Assembly: GCA_945952225.1 (NCBI GenBank) | Contig: CAMFHP010000046.1 | Coordinates: 1 to 55,928 of the forward strand | Source of the DNA: an uncultured Myxococcaceae bacterium | GTDB lineage: Bacteria; Myxococcota_A; Polyangia; Polyangiales; Ga0077539 | DNA: 55,928 nt | Reading direction: 5' to 3' | Part shown: positions 32,941-44,049 of the stretch, in pieces | Numbering within the stretch: the stretch's first letter is position 1 | How the letters are laid out: every line of letters starts with the position of its first letter | The notes under the pieces: model-generated | Databases searched by the model: none | Seen by the model: the letters and a program-made list of their open reading frames with translations, nothing else | Told to the model about the DNA's origin: nothing | Made by a program: the position numbers and the translations under genes

Positions 32941-34932
32941 ATGCCCCGCCCCCGGCACCACACCAGGAGCTCGACGAGCCCGAAGGAGACCTCGGGGGAG
33001 TTCAGCGTTGAGCGTTCGGAGAGTGTGTTCGCTCCGGCGCCGGGCTTTCGGGTGCTGCTCGCCTCGCACGATCCCGCCGAGGTGATGGCGCTGCGAACCC
33101 TCGCGGCGCGCCACGAGGCGCTGCGCGATGGGATGTGGTGCGCGGGCTCCCTCGACGAGGTGCGCGTGCGCCTCGCGACGGGGGTCGATGATGTGTGCGT
33201 GCTGCGTTGGGCGCCGGGCCACGCGGCGGTGATGGAGGTCGTGCGGGCCGCGGGGCTCCACAACTGGCCCGTGCCCCTCGTGGTGGTCTCTGCGACGGAG
33301 GATCCTGCGGCCGAGCGCGAGGCCATGGGCGCGGGCGTCTCCGAGTGGCTCGTGCGCGCGCAGCTCACGGTCGAAGACCTGGAGCGCGCGGTGCGAAACA
33401 CCGTGCGTCGCGCGGCGGTGAACCGCTCGCTGCGAGACCGGGAGCGGACGTTCCGCGCGGCCTTCGAGGGCGGCGGCGAGGCGCGGCTCCTGGTCGATGA
33501 CGAAGGTCGGTGCACCGACGCGAACGAGGTCGCGCGGCGGGTGTTCGCGCTCGGCGAGGGCGAGCTCATCGACCTCGATCTCACGGCCCTCCTCGGGCCC
33601 GCCGTGCGCGATCGGCTCGCGGCGATGTGGGCCGACCGCGAGGTGCGCGAAGAGACCTTCCGCGTGCCGGGCGTCGGCGGCGCCACGGTGATGTGGGAAG
33701 CCAACGTGGTGCCGTGCATCCTGCCCGACTGCCACCTCGTGGTGCTCCGTGATGTCACCCACCGCGAGGAGATGCGCCAGCGCCTCGCGCTCACCGAGCG
33801 GATGCTCTCGCTCGGCACCCTCGCATCGGGCATGGCCCACGCGATCAACAATCCCCTCCAGACGCTCTACGCGAGCATGGACCTCATGCAGCAGCACCTC
33901 GCGCGAGCCCGCGAGGGAGGCCCCGAGGCCGTGCCGCCGTCGCTCACGCTCGCGCTCGCCGAACTCGCCGCGGCCCGCGACGCCTCGGAGCGCGTGCAGC
34001 GCGTGGTGCGCGACCTCGCGGTGTTCACCCGCACCGACCGCGGGGAGATGACCCGCGTGAACCTCCTCGCGCCCCTCGAGACCGCGATCCGGCTCACGGC
34101 GAACACCATCCGTCACCGCGCCACGCTGGTGAAAGACCTCCGCCCCCTCGCGTCGGTGATGGGCAACGAGGCGCAGCTCACGCAGGTGTTCGTGCACCTC
34201 CTCCTCAACGCCGCGCAGGCGCTCCCCGAGGGGGCCGCGTCGAGCCACGAGGTGCGGGTGTCGATGGGCCCCGCCGACGACGGCCGCGTGCAGGTCACCG
34301 TGAGCGACACGGGCCACGGCATGAGCCCCGAGGTCGTGGGGCGCGTCTTCGATCCGTTCTTCACCACGCGTCCCGTGGGCGTCGGATCGGGGCTCGGACT
34401 CTCGGTGTGCCACGGCACCGTGGCCTCCATGGGCGGAGAGATTCTCGTCGAGAGCGAGCTCGGTCGCGGGAGCACGTTCCGCGTGCTGTTTCCCGCGCTG
34501 CCCGTGACGGCGCGGCCGAGCGCGATGACCCCGGTGAACCCCATCGCGCCGGTGCTCCGCGCGAAGGTGCTGGTGATCGACGACGACCCGATGGTGTGCC
34601 GCTCGCTCACCCGGCTGCTCCAGGGGCACCACGAGGTCGAGGCGCTCTCCAACGCCGTCGACGCGCTCGCCCGTGTGCGCGCCGGTGAGCGCTGGGACGC
34701 GATCCTCTGCGACGTGATGATGCCCGAGATGTCGGGCGTGGACTTCTACCGCGAGCTCCAGCGCGAGGCCCCCGACGTGGCCGCCCGTGTGGTGTTCGTG
34801 ACCGGCGGTGTCTTCTCGCAGGAGGCGCGGGCCTTTCTCGACGAGGGCAAGCACCGTGTGGTCGACAAGCCCGTGACGCAGAGCGCGCTCTTTCACGCGC
34901 TCCAACGCGTGCTCCCGCGCCACGACGACTGA
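32941..34932 (+). CDS. Hybrid sensor histidine kinase (pseudo-receiver-PAS-kinase-REC)
   Basis: A soluble hybrid kinase of 663 residues. Residues about 36-155 look like a receiver fold without the acidic pocket or phospho-Asp, so a pseudo-receiver. A PAS-like domain follows at about 165-275 and ends in VLRDVTHREEMRQRL. The kinase core has phospho-acceptor H300 in SGMAHAINNP, N-box N423 in LLNAAQAL, and G-boxes DTGHGMS (456-462) and GSGLGLSV (482-489). A true receiver sits at about 542-660 with D591 in LCDVMMPEMSG and Lys643 in VDKPV. No membrane segment. HisKA is of the NNPLQ type. Its REC resembles that of the PAS-REC protein at 31024, suggesting gene duplication and possible shared phosphorelay partners. 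Confidence 0.93.
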   Translation: MPRPRHHTRSSTSPKETSGEFSVERSESVFAPAPGFRVLLASHDPAEVMALRTLAARHEALRDGMWCAGSLDEVRVRLATGVDDVCVLRWAPGHAAVMEVVRAAGLHNWPVPLVVVSATEDPAAEREAMGAGVSEWLVRAQLTVEDLERAVRNTVRRAAVNRSLRDRERTFRAAFEGGGEARLLVDDEGRCTDANEVARRVFALGEGELIDLDLTALLGPAVRDRLAAMWADREVREETFRVPGVGGATVMWEANVVPCILPDCHLVVLRDVTHREEMRQRLALTERMLSLGTLASGMAHAINNPLQTLYASMDLMQQHLARAREGGPEAVPPSLTLALAELAAARDASERVQRVVRDLAVFTRTDRGEMTRVNLLAPLETAIRLTANTIRHRATLVKDLRPLASVMGNEAQLTQVFVHLLLNAAQALPEGAASSHEVRVSMGPADDGRVQVTVSDTGHGMSPEVVGRVFDPFFTTRPVGVGSGLGLSVCHGTVASMGGEILVESELGRGSTFRVLFPALPVTARPSAMTPVNPIAPVLRAKVLVIDDDPMVCRSLTRLLQGHHEVEALSNAVDALARVRAGERWDAILCDVMMPEMSGVDFYRELQREAPDVAARVVFVTGGVFSQEARAFLDEGKHRVVDKPVTQSALFHALQRVLPRHDD

Positions 34933-35054
34933 GCGCCACACCCACGGGCAGCGCTTGACACCGACGCCCGCGGTGCGATGGCGTACGGCCTCGCGTCGCG
35001 CGCCGTCGGGTCGTTGGGTGCCCCGCGCCGCGCGCGCGTGGAGGGTGACCACCG

Positions 35055-36848
35055 ATGTCGGCAGATACCATTCCCGCGCGGCTCTTCGCGCAGGAGCAGC
35101 ACCGTCCCGACGCGCCCGCCTACTGTGAGGTGGTCGACGGCGCGTGGCGGGCCACGAGCTGGCGCGACCACGCCCGCACGGTGCGCCGCGCCGCAAGGGC
35201 GCTGCTCGCGCTCGGCCTCGACCGCGGCTCGACGGTCGCGATCCTGGGCTTCAACCGCCCCGAGTGGGTGACGCTCGATCTCGCGGCGATGTGCATCGGC
35301 GCCGTGCCCGTGGGGATCTACACCACCTCGTCGCCCGACGAGGTGCACTACATCGTGCACCACGCGGAGTCTGCGGTGATCCTCGTGGAGAACCGCGCGC
35401 AATGGGAGAAGGTGCGCGCGCGCCGCGCCGACCTGCCCGCGCTCAAGCGCGTGGTGATGATGCGCGGCCCCACCGTCGACGACCCCGACACGCTCTCGTG
35501 GGAGGCCTTTCTCGCCCTCGGCGACGACCTCGACGAGGCGCAGGTCTTCGAACGCGTGAAGTCGCTGGAGCCCGACGGACTCGCGACGCTGATCTACACC
35601 TCGGGCACCACGGGGCCGCCCAAGGGGGTGATGCTCTCGCACCGCAACCTCGCGTGGACCGCGGCCATCGCCCTCGACCTCACGGGCGCCGGTCCCCACG
35701 ACGTGATGCTCTCGTACCTGCCGCTCTCGCACATCGCAGAGCAGATGCTCTCGATCCACGGGTCGTGCTCGACGGGCGCGAGCATCTATTTCGCCGAGTC
35801 GATCGAGCGTCTGCCCGACAACCTCCGCAGCGCGCACCCCACGATCTTCTTCGGCGTGCCGCGCATCTGGGAGAAGTTCCGCGCCGCGCTCTCGGCGAAG
35901 CTCCGCGAGGTCACGGGACCGAAGGCGCGGCTCCTCGCGTGGGCCCGCGGGGTGGCCTCGGACGTGTGGCGCCGTCGCAACCGCGGCGAGGCCATTCCCG
36001 GTCTCGTCGAGCTGCAGTACCGCCTCGCGAAGCGCCTCGTGTTCGAGAAGCTCCACACCGCGCTGGGCCTCGACCGCGTGCGCGTGTGCGTGAGCGGCGC
36101 GGCCCCCGTGGGACCCGACGTGCTGGAGTTCTTCGCCAGCCTCGACCTCTGCGTGCAGGAGATCTACGGCCAGTCCGAGGGCACGGGGCCCACGAGCTTC
36201 AACGTGCCCGGCCGCACGCGCTTCGGCTCCGTGGGCGTGGCGCTGCCCGGCGTCGACGTGAAGATCGCCGACGACGGCGAGGTGCTGGTGAAGGGCCCGA
36301 ACGTCTTTCTCGGGTACTACAAAGACAACGTCGCGACGGCGGCCTCGCTCGTCGACGGATGGCTCCACTCGGGCGACCTCGGCGCGTTCGACCGCGAGGG
36401 CTTCCTCACGATCACCGGGCGCAAGAAGGACATTCTCATCACCTCGGGCGGCAAGAACATCACCCCGAAGAACATCGAAGCGGACCTCAAGAAGAACCCG
36501 CTCATCGCCGAGGCCGTGCTCGTGGGCGATCGCCGCCCGTACCTCACCGCGCTGATCGTACTCGACCCCGAGCGCCTCGCGGCCCTCGCGAAGCACCACG
36601 GCGCCGACACGGCGCCCGCGGACCCCAACGGCACCGACTACGTGCGCCGCGCGATCGACGCCGTCGTCGACGAGGTGAACTCGCACTACGCCCGCGTCGA
36701 GTCGGTGAAGAAATACTACGTGCTCCCGAAGCCCCTGAGCATCGAGGGGGGAGAGCTCACGCCGACGCTCAAGGTGAAGCGCAACGTCGTGTACGCGCGC
36801 TTCGCCGCGGAGATCGACGCCCTCTACGCCGACGGCGCGGCCTCGTAG
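35055..36848 (+). CDS. Long-chain acyl-CoA synthetase (AMP-dependent)
   Basis: An adenylate-forming enzyme of 597 residues of the long-chain (FadD15/ACSL-like) group. P-loop YTSGTTGPPKG (181-191), substrate/adenine region YGQSEGTGPTSFN, hinge GWLHSGDLG and C-terminal TGRKKDILITSGGKNI with the catalytic-lysine subdomain after it (TLKVKRNVV near the end). It activates fatty acids to acyl-CoA in the cytoplasm for beta-oxidation or lipid synthesis and could feed the ElbD-like enzyme. The ATG at 35055 has GGAGG about 10 bases upstream. A consensus TTGACA box at 34955 may be its -35, although the -10 is poor. It converges on the helical gene at 36871 with a 22-base gap. Confidence 0.94.
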   Translation: MSADTIPARLFAQEQHRPDAPAYCEVVDGAWRATSWRDHARTVRRAARALLALGLDRGSTVAILGFNRPEWVTLDLAAMCIGAVPVGIYTTSSPDEVHYIVHHAESAVILVENRAQWEKVRARRADLPALKRVVMMRGPTVDDPDTLSWEAFLALGDDLDEAQVFERVKSLEPDGLATLIYTSGTTGPPKGVMLSHRNLAWTAAIALDLTGAGPHDVMLSYLPLSHIAEQMLSIHGSCSTGASIYFAESIERLPDNLRSAHPTIFFGVPRIWEKFRAALSAKLREVTGPKARLLAWARGVASDVWRRRNRGEAIPGLVELQYRLAKRLVFEKLHTALGLDRVRVCVSGAAPVGPDVLEFFASLDLCVQEIYGQSEGTGPTSFNVPGRTRFGSVGVALPGVDVKIADDGEVLVKGPNVFLGYYKDNVATAASLVDGWLHSGDLGAFDREGFLTITGRKKDILITSGGKNITPKNIEADLKKNPLIAEAVLVGDRRPYLTALIVLDPERLAALAKHHGADTAPADPNGTDYVRRAIDAVVDEVNSHYARVESVKKYYVLPKPLSIEGGELTPTLKVKRNVVYARFAAEIDALYADGAAS

Positions 36849-36870
36849 CGCCACACCCCCAGACGTTCGC

Positions 36871-37920
36871 TCACAGCAGCGTGTGCCACGAGTCGCGCGG
36901 GCCCGACGTGCGCGTGTCGTCGAGCGCGTCGTGCACCCGGTGGAGCGCTACGCGCAGCTCGCCCACGGTGCCCACGCCACGGCACGCGGCGTCGAGCTCG
37001 TCGTCGCGTCCGAGGCTCTCGCGCAGGGCCTCGCGCACCTCGGGCGGGCACGCGTTCGAAGAGTTGTACGGGGCCAGCAGGTCGAGGGCGCGCTCGCACG
37101 CGGCGCGGTCCCACACGCGGAGCACCGCGCGCTGGTTCACCGAGAGGAGCAGCGCGGCGAAGCTGGAGAGGTCTTCCCAGAGCATGGTGAGCAGATCGAG
37201 GGTGGAGACGTCGCGCGCGCGACGCAGCACCTCGGCGATGCGCCACTGAAAGTTGCGGAGCATGAAGCGGTCGTAGGCGCGGAGGTGCGGGGCCACCTCG
37301 CTTCCGAGCAGCCGCGCGATGAGGTTGCCCGCGCGCCGCAGCCGCGCGTCGATGGTCTCCGAGTCGGGGAGCGTGTCGCCCAGCACGGTGCCGCGCAGGG
37401 CCACGTACATCGCCCGGATGCGCAGGGCCACGGCGGTCTCGGCCTCGTGCTCGTCGGGCAGCGGCGCGACCCCCTCGGCCTCGGCCACCGCCGCGTCCAC
37501 CGCGTAGAGCGCGTGCCGCACCGACTGGAGCGCCTCTTCACACGCCGCCACCCGCTGCCAGGGGGCCGCGGTCTCGCGTCCGATCGCGTCGAGCGACTGC
37601 GCGACCGCGCCGTGGGCCATGGCCGTCACGTTCGCGAGGGGCGCACCGGGATGGCGCATCTGCGCATCATCGAGGGCCGCCCGCGCGTCGCGGAGCAGCG
37701 TGCGCGTCTGACCTTCGAGGGGGCCGAGCTGCGAGGGCTGCAACGGGTCGGCGCCGAAGAGGGCTGCGGCCCGCGCGAGGAGCTGCGCGATGTGCCGCTG
37801 CGTCTGACGCGCGCGAGGCGACGGGGCCGAGGGGCGCGGGGCGAGCTGCGCGCGCGCGGGGCGCAGCGAGCGCGATGGGGGGTCGGGGCGGCGCGGGGCG
37901 CGCGATGGCGTGGCGGACAT
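36871..37920 (-). CDS. Hypothetical helical protein
   Basis: A soluble protein of 349 residues that is almost all alpha-helical and rich in Ala, Leu, Arg and Glu. The first 45 residues are Pro/Arg/Ser-rich and probably disordered. Helices include HIAQLLARAAALFGADP, FMLRNFQWRIAEVLRRAR and LLTMLWEDLSSFAALLLSVNQRAVL. No catalytic motif or membrane segment is clear. It starts 16 bases after the PH-like membrane protein gene, so the two are probably one operon. It sits at the edge of the kinase island; a scaffold or adaptor role is a guess. Confidence 0.75.
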   Translation of the reverse strand: MSATPSRAPRRPDPPSRSLRPARAQLAPRPSAPSPRARQTQRHIAQLLARAAALFGADPLQPSQLGPLEGQTRTLLRDARAALDDAQMRHPGAPLANVTAMAHGAVAQSLDAIGRETAAPWQRVAACEEALQSVRHALYAVDAAVAEAEGVAPLPDEHEAETAVALRIRAMYVALRGTVLGDTLPDSETIDARLRRAGNLIARLLGSEVAPHLRAYDRFMLRNFQWRIAEVLRRARDVSTLDLLTMLWEDLSSFAALLLSVNQRAVLRVWDRAACERALDLLAPYNSSNACPPEVREALRESLGRDDELDAACRGVGTVGELRVALHRVHDALDDTRTSGPRDSWHTLL

Positions 37921-37936
37921 GGCGTCGTGGGTCTTC

Positions 37937-39202
37937 TCAGGCCTGCGAGGCCGCGGCGGCGAGCGCGCGGTCGAGGGCGTCGGGGTCTGCGTCTTCGCGG
38001 GCGGCGAGGTCGAGGGCCTCGCGCACGGGCTCGCTCGCGGCGGCGTCGAGGGCCACGCGCACGCGGGTCGAGGCGCGCGCGGCGTCGCGGGTTCGGAGCG
38101 CCCACACGGCGGCCACGCGGCGTTCGAGGGGCTCGGCGGGGTCGTCGATCACGCGCGCGGCGAGGCCGACGTCGAAGTGCATCTCGCGGTAGCCCGACAC
38201 GTCGAGGAGCAGCGCGCGCGCGGCGGCCTGCCAGTCTTCGACGGTGCGTCCGCGGCGGTCGAGGAGGGCCGTCGCGGGGTCGCCCGCGGCCGTGCGGTCG
38301 CGCCACGCGTCGAGGCCCGCGCGCACCCGGTCGTAGAGGGCGTCGCGGAGGTCGACGGCGCGCGCCACGGCCCCGTCGCGAACGCCCCGCACCATGGAAT
38401 GCGAGAGCACCGGGAGCGAGAGCGAGGTGCCGTCGGTGAGGCGCACCACGACGCCGAGCTCGTCCCAGTCGGCGTCGGCCACGGAGGACCACGGCACGAA
38501 CTGCTCGGCGCCGTTGCGTTGCAGGGCGATGCCGTCGTCGCCCACGGTGACCCGCGCGACGCAGACCTCCATCACCAGCCGCGCGGCGAGGGCGAAGCCC
38601 GCGGCCCAGGCGAGCATGCCCACGAAGACCCCGCCCGTGCGCATCACCGCGTCGGCGAGGGGCATCGGCGCGGCGATCGCGAGGAGCATCACCAGCGCCG
38701 TGAGCGCCGACGTGTCGAGGCCGCCGCGGAGGGGGACCGTGAGCGTGCGGCGCGACATGGCCCGGCGGAGCGTGGCGCGCACGGCGTCGACGGCGTCGTC
38801 GTTGGGGAGCGTGATCGACCACGCGCGGCCGTCGTCACACACGATGCGCAGCTCGTCGGAGCCGTCGTCGTTGGAGTGCAGCGAGTCTTCGAGGATCGAC
38901 GTGCAGGGGACCTCGGTGCGGGCGCGTCCCTGCACGAAGGCGAGGGCGTCGTCGGAGAGCTCCAGCGTGGCGACGGAACCTTGACGGTGTGCCGCGCCGA
39001 GGGCGAAGGCCGTCAAGGCCATGACACCCGAGGCGCAGAGGAGAAATCCCTGCGTAGCGCCGTCGTCGGAGGCGCGCGCGAGGGCCGCCGTGATCGCCGT
39101 CGCCGCACCGAGGGCGAGCGTCGCCCCGCGTCGCAGCCGGGCGTCGAAGAACACACCCGGATTCTCTCGAAGCACCACCGGGTCGATGCGCATGGGGAGC
39201 AT
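37937..39202 (-). CDS. Membrane protein with PH-like segments
   Basis: A 421-residue membrane protein. Two hydrophobic hairpins (about 28-46 plus 50-68, and about 168-188 plus 190-208) alternate with beta-rich segments (LELSDDALAFVQGRARTEVPC; VTVGDDGIALQRNGAEQFVPWSSV), which look like bacterial PH-domain/YdbT-like strands where a residue pattern of W-S-S-V-A follows. The C-terminal third is helical and Ala/Arg-rich with HEAT-like repeats (RRVAAVWALRTRDAARAS, VREALDLAAREDADPDALDRAL). ATG at 39202 is supported by GGAGGTGA three bases before it, a near-perfect ribosome site. It is divergent from the kinase-LRR gene and probably co-transcribed with the helical gene at 36871. Confidence 0.8.
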   Translation of the reverse strand: MLPMRIDPVVLRENPGVFFDARLRRGATLALGAATAITAALARASDDGATQGFLLCASGVMALTAFALGAAHRQGSVATLELSDDALAFVQGRARTEVPCTSILEDSLHSNDDGSDELRIVCDDGRAWSITLPNDDAVDAVRATLRRAMSRRTLTVPLRGGLDTSALTALVMLLAIAAPMPLADAVMRTGGVFVGMLAWAAGFALAARLVMEVCVARVTVGDDGIALQRNGAEQFVPWSSVADADWDELGVVVRLTDGTSLSLPVLSHSMVRGVRDGAVARAVDLRDALYDRVRAGLDAWRDRTAAGDPATALLDRRGRTVEDWQAAARALLLDVSGYREMHFDVGLAARVIDDPAEPLERRVAAVWALRTRDAARASTRVRVALDAAASEPVREALDLAAREDADPDALDRALAAAASQA

Positions 39203-39361
39203 CGGTCACCTCCGCGTCGCGGTCCGTCGTGCGGCGTCAATCGCCCGACGCCGCGGGGATGCGTGGTGCAGCATCCGTGCGCGCGGCGTGCGATCGGAAA
39301 TCGTACGGCGGCGTACTTCGTGGGGTCATGGCCGAGCCGCGACCCGCCGTTGATCTCAAGC

Positions 39362-41206
<1,845 letters not shown>

Positions 41207-41212
41207 ACCCGT

Positions 41213-43396
41213 CTACTGCGTCGCGAGGGCCGCGAGGCCGAGCCCGAGCAGCACCGCCACCACGCCCACCACGAGCCACAGCCACACGCGCGTCGGCGGC
41301 TTCGGCGCGGTGTCGGGAAGCGGTTCCGCGCGCCATGGGGTCGCCGGCGGCGGCGCGGGCTGGGGCCACGGAGGCTGCGCGGAGACCATGGGTTGCGCGG
41401 GCTGCGGGGCCATCCACGGGGCCTGCGAGGCGTACGCCGACGGAGGCGGGGGCTCGTAGCGCGGCGCCTGCGCGGGCGGCGGTGCGTAGGCGGGCGGAGG
41501 CTGCGAGGGCGCAGGGCGCGGATCGGACGTGCGGCGCAGCAGGGCCTGCATGTCGCTCTCGGAGAGCGACGCGTCGAGGGCGAGGGTCTGCTCGACGAGG
41601 GGGAGCGTCGCGGGCGCATCGTGCGGCGTGGGCGACGGCGCGGGCGGGCGCGACGGCTCCATCGAGAGGCTCGACGTCTGGATCATGCGCGTCTCGTCGG
41701 GCTCGGCCGCGACCGGGCGCTCGCGGTGAAACTCCTCGTGACCGAGCACGCGCGTGCCCTCGGGCTCGATCACCGGCGCGAGGGGCGACGCGTCGAGCAT
41801 CATCTCTTCGTGGGCCACGGTGCGCGCGCGGAGTCGCGACGGACGCGCGGGCGGCGGCGGCGGATCCGGTGCGAGGACCCGCGTCGACGACCCCACCTCG
41901 GGCGCGTCGTCGTCGCGGTTCCCTGCGTGTTGCGTGGCTGCGTTCGCGGGGTTCGCGAGGTCCGGCGAGGTGCTCTCGGGCGCGTCGTCGAAGGCCGCGT
42001 GCCCCGCGTTCGGGAGCAGCGTGCGCATCTCGTCGACGCCCACGCCCGACGGCCTCGCGACGTGCGCGCCGATGGGCAGCGTGGCGGGCGCTTCGGGGAG
42101 CGGCGGGAGCGGTCCCTGCGGCGCGGTATGCGCGACGGGAGACGGCGCGAGCGAAGGGGGCGCCACGGGCAGCGGGGCCATCGCGGGCGGCGCCGGGAGC
42201 GGCCCCAACGAGGGCGCAGCCACTGGGAGCGAGAAGGCCGCGGGCGCAGGCGCGAGGGCCGGCGGCGCGACGGGGAGCGAGAAGGCCGCGACGGGCGCGG
42301 GCGGCGCGACGGGGAGCGAGAAGGCCGCGACGGGCGGAGGAAGCGGCGTGGGCGCGGGCGGCGCGGAGAACGCGGCGGAGGGCGACGCGATCGACGACGA
42401 GGCCGCGGGCCATGCGGGCGCCGCGGTGGCGAAGAGCGTGTGCCACGCGGGGGGCTCGGCGGGCTCTTCGACGGGGGCCACGACCTCGGGCTCGTGGATC
42501 ATCGAGCGCGCGCCCCACGCCTCGGGTCCCCACGCGCGGGCCACGCACTCGCGCAGCGCGGCGATGGTGGGACGCGACGCGGGATCGGCCGAGAGCGCGG
42601 CGGCGAGCGTGTCGAGCACCGTTGCCGGGAGCCCCACGCGCACGCGGGCCAGCGTGGAGCGCAGGCGCGCGCCGTCGTTGCGCGAGAGCGTCGCCCAGGT
42701 GGTGCCCGTGGGAGGTCCGCCGAAGAGGTCGGCGAGCACGACGCCGAGGCAGAACACATCGGACGCCGTGGTCTCCGTCGAGGGGCTCCAGGGCGACTGC
42801 TCGGGGCTGCGCCAGCGCGCGTCGGCGGGATGTTCGCCCGCGGGGCCCATGAGAAAGGGCGCGAGCCCCGCGTCGAGCACGCGCACGCGAAAGAGCCCCG
42901 GCGCCTCGCGGTGGATGCGCACGCTGCGGGGCGAGAGCGCGCCGTGGGCGGGGCCCGTGGCGGTGTGGGCCGCGAGGGCTTCGAGCGCCGACGCGATGGG
43001 CGTGAACACCGCCGCCACCGTGGTGAACGGGAGCAGCGTGCGGAGCTTGCGATGCGCGGCGATCCAGCTCGCGAGGCTCATGCCCACGTCGGGGTGGCGG
43101 TACACCACGAAGACCCGCTCGCCGTGTTCGCCCGCGTCGATGATCGCGGGGGCTTCGGGCGTGGCCGCGAGGGCTGCGCGCGCCCGCAGCGCATGGAGCG
43201 AGCGCGCATCGGAGACGGGGCCCGGCGCGCCCTCGCCGAGGAGCTTCACGAGCACCGGGGTGTTGAGCTGCTGGTCGCGCGCTTCCCAGCACTCGCCGAG
43301 GCCGACATCGACGGCGCGCGCTTCGAGGGGATAACGGTCGCCAGGCACGTCGCCGGGGCGGGCTTGGAGTGCTGGCACGACGTCCGTGATTCTCAC
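41213..43396 (-). CDS. Tail-anchored Ser/Thr pseudokinase
   Basis: A 727-residue protein. The N-terminal 290 residues have the outline of an STK domain: K51 in PVLVKLLGE, a SPEQ activation-segment end (197-200) and a DVFCLGVVLADLF helix (213-225). The catalytic parts are lost, however: the HRDLKPEN loop reads HGALSPRS (151-158) with no catalytic Asp, DFG reads DAG (175-177), and the glycine loop is degenerate (GLGECW). A very long Pro/Ala-rich linker with repeats such as VAAFSLPVAPPA follows (about 320-700). A single hydrophobic segment at the extreme C-terminus (WLWLVVGVVAVLLGLGLAALA) fits a tail anchor. GTG start at 43396. Likely an allosteric partner of a nearby kinase. Catalysis is not expected. 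Confidence 0.85.
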   Translation of the reverse strand: MRITDVVPALQARPGDVPGDRYPLEARAVDVGLGECWEARDQQLNTPVLVKLLGEGAPGPVSDARSLHALRARAALAATPEAPAIIDAGEHGERVFVVYRHPDVGMSLASWIAAHRKLRTLLPFTTVAAVFTPIASALEALAAHTATGPAHGALSPRSVRIHREAPGLFRVRVLDAGLAPFLMGPAGEHPADARWRSPEQSPWSPSTETTASDVFCLGVVLADLFGGPPTGTTWATLSRNDGARLRSTLARVRVGLPATVLDTLAAALSADPASRPTIAALRECVARAWGPEAWGARSMIHEPEVVAPVEEPAEPPAWHTLFATAAPAWPAASSSIASPSAAFSAPPAPTPLPPPVAAFSLPVAPPAPVAAFSLPVAPPALAPAPAAFSLPVAAPSLGPLPAPPAMAPLPVAPPSLAPSPVAHTAPQGPLPPLPEAPATLPIGAHVARPSGVGVDEMRTLLPNAGHAAFDDAPESTSPDLANPANAATQHAGNRDDDAPEVGSSTRVLAPDPPPPPARPSRLRARTVAHEEMMLDASPLAPVIEPEGTRVLGHEEFHRERPVAAEPDETRMIQTSSLSMEPSRPPAPSPTPHDAPATLPLVEQTLALDASLSESDMQALLRRTSDPRPAPSQPPPAYAPPPAQAPRYEPPPPSAYASQAPWMAPQPAQPMVSAQPPWPQPAPPPATPWRAEPLPDTAPKPPTRVWLWLVVGVVAVLLGLGLAALATQ

Positions 43397-43428
43397 ACGC
43401 CGCGCGAAGCCGCGGCAACGAGTACTTC

Positions 43429-43460
43429 TGCGCGCGCGCTCTGCATTTGCGCCGCGCGCA
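43429..43460. repeat. GC-rich dyad in the divergent promoter gap
   Basis: TGCGCGCG and CGCGCGCA, 16 bases apart, lie between the divergent pseudokinase and 43525 genes. It could be an operator, but alternating GC repeats arise easily at this base composition. Confidence 0.3.
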
Positions 43461-43524
43461 ACGGTCGTGCGATCGTCCGCGGGCTGTGGGAATCCGCTCC
43501 AACGCTCCTCCGCCCGCGCTCGTG

Positions 43525-44049
43525 ATGGATCTTCCGCACGGACGCATCCGGTCTGGCGGCCCCGACCGCGAGCGCCTCGTCGCGCTGCCCGCGGGCTGGT
43601 TCGGCGACCTGCTCGAATGCCTCACCGAGGGCCACGACACCTTCGCCGACCGCATGGTGGGCCCCATGGTGGCCGAGGTCTCCGCGGCCCTCGACGCGCC
43701 CCGCGCGTGCACGCCCGACGAGGTGGCCTGGGCCCTCTCGCTGGCCTTCGCGCGCCGCGGCTTCGGCATGGCCTCGTTCGAGCGTTGGGGCGACGCGCTG
43801 GTCTTCGTGTGGCGCGCGGCGCCCGCCAACGGACCGGTGTTCCGCGAGTTCGCAGCGCGGCTCGCGGCGCGTGTGGTGGGCGACCTCCTCGACCTGCGCG
43901 TGCGCGGCGTGGTGGTGGGCGCCGACGACGCGGGGATGCGCATCCTCCTTGCGAGCCCCGAGACCTGCCAGCGCGTGCGCGAACTCACCGCCGAGGGCCT
44001 CTCCTTCGAGTCGGTGCTCGACCAGCTCACCCCCGGAGACGAAGCGTGA
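43525..44049 (+). CDS. Hypothetical protein upstream of double kinase
   Basis: A 174-residue soluble protein. It starts MDLPHGRIRSGG and contains LPAGWFGDLLECL, helices through FADRMVGPMVAEVSAAL, and an alternating strand-helix C-terminal half (RGVVVGADDAGMRILLA). The layout recalls small heme- or ligand-binding sensor folds, but no motif is decisive. The ATG at 43525 is chosen because it follows a 128-base divergent gap. Its stop codon overlaps the GTG of the next gene (GTGA), so the pair is translationally coupled, and both precede the double kinase, suggesting a common pathway. Confidence 0.75.
   Translation: MDLPHGRIRSGGPDRERLVALPAGWFGDLLECLTEGHDTFADRMVGPMVAEVSAALDAPRACTPDEVAWALSLAFARRGFGMASFERWGDALVFVWRAAPANGPVFREFAARLAARVVGDLLDLRVRGVVVGADDAGMRILLASPETCQRVRELTAEGLSFESVLDQLTPGDEA

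Noticed and set aside
34955-34984. Promoter with TTGACA before the acyl-CoA synthetase
   Set aside because: The -35 is perfect, but no acceptable -10 is found at 16 to 19 bases; mentioned in the gene entry only.
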